A stretch of DNA of 15,530 bases, taken from contig CAMVBL010000025.1 in the NCBI GenBank assembly GCA_947165725.1, positions 1-15,530 on the forward strand, read 5' to 3'. Below are positions 13,286 through 15,530 of the stretch, piece by piece; the stretch's first letter is position 1, and each line of letters begins with the position of its first letter. The notes beneath the pieces are model-generated. The model was not told the origin of the DNA and did no database searches. It saw only the letters and a program-made list of their open reading frames with translations. The DNA is from an uncultured Caryophanales bacterium (GTDB lineage Bacteria; Bacillota_I; Bacilli_A; RFN20; CAG-826). The position numbers were made by a program, and so were the translations under genes.

Positions 13286-14821
13286 CTAGAACAAATCTGA
13301 AAAATCTTTATCGCTAGTGATTGTATATAAATGACCACTACTACTAGTGACTTCGAAGAATATTTTAGAAGAGACAATATAGTATTTATAGTCATTAATC
13401 ACAAAATAATATTTTGCTTTTGGTACCGAATTCTTATCTAAAGATCCCTCAGTAAAGACTAAATCACTGAGATAATTAATCGTCTTGTCCGTTTGTGAGT
13501 TATTAGAAGCATCATAAACAGCAGTATTCATGGTGTTTGATGGAAAAGCATAATACTTTTCGTAATCTTCTGTATATTCCAAATTAAAACTAGATCTTAA
13601 TCTATACCATTTATCATTTACTTGGACAAATTGGGAATTGACTTTATAAGAATATACTTCTTCATCGGTGTAGAAGTAATAATCTTCGCAAACTTGGATG
13701 CTTTGGGTTAAAAAGCCAAAGTCTTCAGGCGATACTTCAAAGACCCATGTATTGAAATAATCTAATGCTTGAGATAATTCTTTTTGATTACGATACACAT
13801 TAATGCTACGGCCATGAGAAGGCATTATGTTTAAAGTTAGCTCAGTTTGAATCTTAAGCATGTGTAAGTTGCTTAAGTTCACGTCTTTAGACCAAGGAAC
13901 AATATCTCCAAAGTTGAGATATGAGGTTCTTTTTTCTTTATTAAAAATAAATGTTTTGGTGATATTAGAAACGGTAATATTTGTGATGTAATTATTGTCT
14001 TGATTACTAAGGAAGGAAAAGCTATATCTTTGTGTTTTACCTATTTTAGTCGCGGAATTAACAGAAAATTTATCCCCCGCCATTGCAAAAGAAACTGGAA
14101 TATTTTCATCACCATAGTCAACGTTAGAATGAATATCGATTTCAAACAAATACAATGAATAATCATCAACGTTAACGTGATATCCATCTTTTTGTTTTTT
14201 GATAGTTACTGGCGTATGTTTTGGATCAGCGAGAGTAATTGTCACATCAAAATCAGCGATGTCGTAGTTCTTATTCCAGTCAATATAGACACCTTTATCT
14301 TCACTAAAGGATAGTTTTCCTTCGTTAATTGTTTCATCATCAAAATAAGTTTTTACTTGCCTAACAAATAAATCGTTATCTTTAAGATTTAAAAAATATG
14401 AGAAATGTAGTCTTTCCCAGTGTCTATATATTTCTTTATTATTGTGCAAGTCATAAATGGAAATATACCAATAAGTAACACCACTGCCATCACTTTTGAC
14501 AGTACAAAAATCACGATATCCATCATTATTAGCGTCAAAAACATAGACAGCTGAACAGTTATTCACGACAGTACCATATGTATCATTGATAATGGCGCCT
14601 GATTTATTGCTTATATGGAAAGTTTGATCTTCAAATTCTTCAAGAACAAAAGTGTGTTCTTTAGGATATCCATCATCAAGATAAACGTCATACACTTTAA
14701 AAGATTCTGGCTTAATGTAATTTGAACTTTTAGAAGTTTGACTATCAGATGGACTAATAGTGTTAGAACATCCACATAGAATAGTAAGAAGTAATGTATT
14801 AATTATTGATTTATGTTTCAT
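13286..14821 (-). CDS. Lipoprotein of unknown function with calcium-loop-like motif (511 aa)
   Basis: The N-terminus MKHKSIINTLLLTILCGCSN is a lipoprotein signal, with Cys18 following L-C-G; the Cys at -2 is less usual than Ala or Ser. A short Ser/Thr tether (20-33) follows. Residues about 40-190 look like a single FG-GAP/VCBS-type or beta-propeller-like segment, because AVYVFDANNDGYRDF (91-105) carries the DxNxDGxxxD calcium-binding spacing (D96, N98, D100, D104). The remaining 300 residues appear beta-rich with many Tyr and Asp. The family is not recognised. A weak GAGAT stands in the ribosome-binding position before the ATG at 14821. Confidence 0.85.
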   Translation of the reverse strand: MKHKSIINTLLLTILCGCSNTISPSDSQTSKSSNYIKPESFKVYDVYLDDGYPKEHTFVLEEFEDQTFHISNKSGAIINDTYGTVVNNCSAVYVFDANNDGYRDFCTVKSDGSGVTYWYISIYDLHNNKEIYRHWERLHFSYFLNLKDNDLFVRQVKTYFDDETINEGKLSFSEDKGVYIDWNKNYDIADFDVTITLADPKHTPVTIKKQKDGYHVNVDDYSLYLFEIDIHSNVDYGDENIPVSFAMAGDKFSVNSATKIGKTQRYSFSFLSNQDNNYITNITVSNITKTFIFNKEKRTSYLNFGDIVPWSKDVNLSNLHMLKIQTELTLNIMPSHGRSINVYRNQKELSQALDYFNTWVFEVSPEDFGFLTQSIQVCEDYYFYTDEEVYSYKVNSQFVQVNDKWYRLRSSFNLEYTEDYEKYYAFPSNTMNTAVYDASNNSQTDKTINYLSDLVFTEGSLDKNSVPKAKYYFVINDYKYYIVSSKIFFEVTSSSGHLYTITSDKDFSDLF

Positions 14822-14859
14822 ATCTCTAGTAACACGAATATTTTAAAACTAAAACTAGT

Positions 14860-14886
14860 AAAAAGGTAGATAATATCAACTTACCT
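14860..14886 (-). terminator. Probable terminator of the CmpB-type gene
   Basis: On the minus strand AGGTA pairs with TACCT and an inner GAT pairs with ATC, leaving a 4-nt bulge, followed by a T-run. It lies 18 nt after the stop codon at 14904. The stem is weaker than the other terminators in the window. Confidence 0.55.
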
Positions 14887-14903
14887 AAAGAGACAAAAAT
14901 AAA

Positions 14904-15530
14904 TTAATGACTATCTTTGCCTCTTATTTCTTTGATTCTCTTTTTGAACTCTTTTTTAAATTCTTCGAATCTTAAATCGCTGTATTCTTTAAATTGTTTT
15001 AACTTGGAAGCGAGGTGAATGGAATAAGCAAAGTCAACCAACATTGCACCAATGACCGCTCCAACAAAATATGTATAGATAAGATTCTCACTTATCCAAG
15101 ATATGCCTTTCACCAAAACTGGATTTAATAAGAAATAATATAACGAACCGACAATTAACCATATTAATGAGAATGACGGACAAATGATGCCCATGATATT
15201 CCCCTTGCGGTTTGAATAATCCCATAGCTTAATTTTGAGACCTTTTATAAATATGAGACCGGCGACAAATTCTATCAATGTCATTCCTACTCCGATAATA
15301 GCAATGCGAGCAACAATACCCCATACTTCTGGATTAATTCTTAAAGGGATATTACTGACTCCATATAGAACAATTACCCCAAAACCATAAATTGGTAAAT
15401 AAGGTCCAGTTAAAAAGCCGGGATTCATCCATTTCTTTTGTGAGACAAATCTACGGAAGAAAAGTTCTATTACCCATCCTAGCAATGAACCAATGACAAA
15501 TAAGGTCGATATTATTACTAAATATTTCAT
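14904..15530 (-). CDS. CmpB-type putative ABC transporter permease family membrane protein (208 aa)
   Basis: The protein matches the ABC_trans_CmpB (PF06541) pattern. Conserved blocks are GWVIELFFRR (18-27), MNPGFLTGPYLPIYGFG (35-51) and WDYSNRKGNIMGIICPSFSLIW (103-124). About five membrane segments (4-24, 44-60, 72-96, 114-136, 150-172) precede a charged helical tail (176-208). Despite the family name, transport has not been shown for most members. The ATG lies on the last bases of the window; the conserved GWVIE block at residue 18 makes this start plausible, but a longer N-terminus outside cannot be excluded. No ABC ATPase gene is adjacent inside the window. Confidence 0.85.
   Translation of the reverse strand: MKYLVIISTLFVIGSLLGWVIELFFRRFVSQKKWMNPGFLTGPYLPIYGFGVIVLYGVSNIPLRINPEVWGIVARIAIIGVGMTLIEFVAGLIFIKGLKIKLWDYSNRKGNIMGIICPSFSLIWLIVGSLYYFLLNPVLVKGISWISENLIYTYFVGAVIGAMLVDFAYSIHLASKLKQFKEYSDLRFEEFKKEFKKRIKEIRGKDSH

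Noticed and set aside
1..15530. CRISPR array, tRNA, rRNA, prophage or toxin-antitoxin genes
   Set aside because: No regularly spaced repeats, no tRNA- or rRNA-like sequence and no matching protein families were seen on either strand.

Overview
The window looks like chromosomal DNA of a low-GC, Gram-positive-type bacterium, probably an uncultured member of Bacilli/Mycoplasmatota (RF39-, Acholeplasma- or Erysipelotrichia-like). The evidence is AT-rich DNA, Shine-Dalgarno sequences of the AAGGA type, several Cys-anchored lipoproteins with long Ser/Thr tethers, and many short U-tailed hairpin terminators in tight intergenic gaps. TGA serves as a stop codon (end of the gene at 4141) and Trp is read from TGG, so the genetic code is standard and not the Mycoplasma code. 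The lineage is an inference.

Layout. Bases 1-434 (+ strand) hold the C-terminal part of an IS200/IS605-family TnpB. It is followed by hairpins typical of the element's right end and its omega-RNA. Everything from 521 to 15530 is on the minus strand, so transcription runs from high to low coordinates. In that order: a CmpB-type membrane protein (15530-14904); a large lipoprotein (14821-13286); a GC-richer, possibly structured non-coding stretch (13270-13137); a GNAT acetyltransferase and a TfoX_N-domain protein as a two-gene operon (13089-12321); a 1264-residue membrane GGDEF-PAS-GGDEF-EAL-PAS-PAS protein (12200-8406); a three-TM protein with a Pro/Glu linker and an exported C-terminal domain (8293-7343); a small three-TM protein (7197-6871); two lipoproteins 1 nt apart (6711-4141 and 4139-2943); and a second membrane protein with a degenerate GGDEF and an intact EAL domain (2791-521).

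How the genes may work together. Two c-di-GMP enzymes bracket four genes for membrane or surface proteins. The 1264-residue protein has one intact GGDEF site and one intact EAL site, so it could both make and break c-di-GMP. The 756-residue protein should only degrade it. No c-di-GMP effector or riboswitch is visible, so a link to the surface proteins rests only on adjacency. Most genes have their own promoter and terminator. Exceptions are the coupled lipoprotein pair and the GNAT/TfoX_N pair. Both c-di-GMP genes have a -10-like element only 10-12 nt before the ATG and no clear Shine-Dalgarno, which suggests very short leaders.

No rRNA, tRNA, CRISPR array, prophage or plasmid gene was seen. 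The least explained features are the GC-rich stretch near 13137-13270, the perfect dyad around the promoter of the gene at 8293, and the lipoproteins of unknown function.
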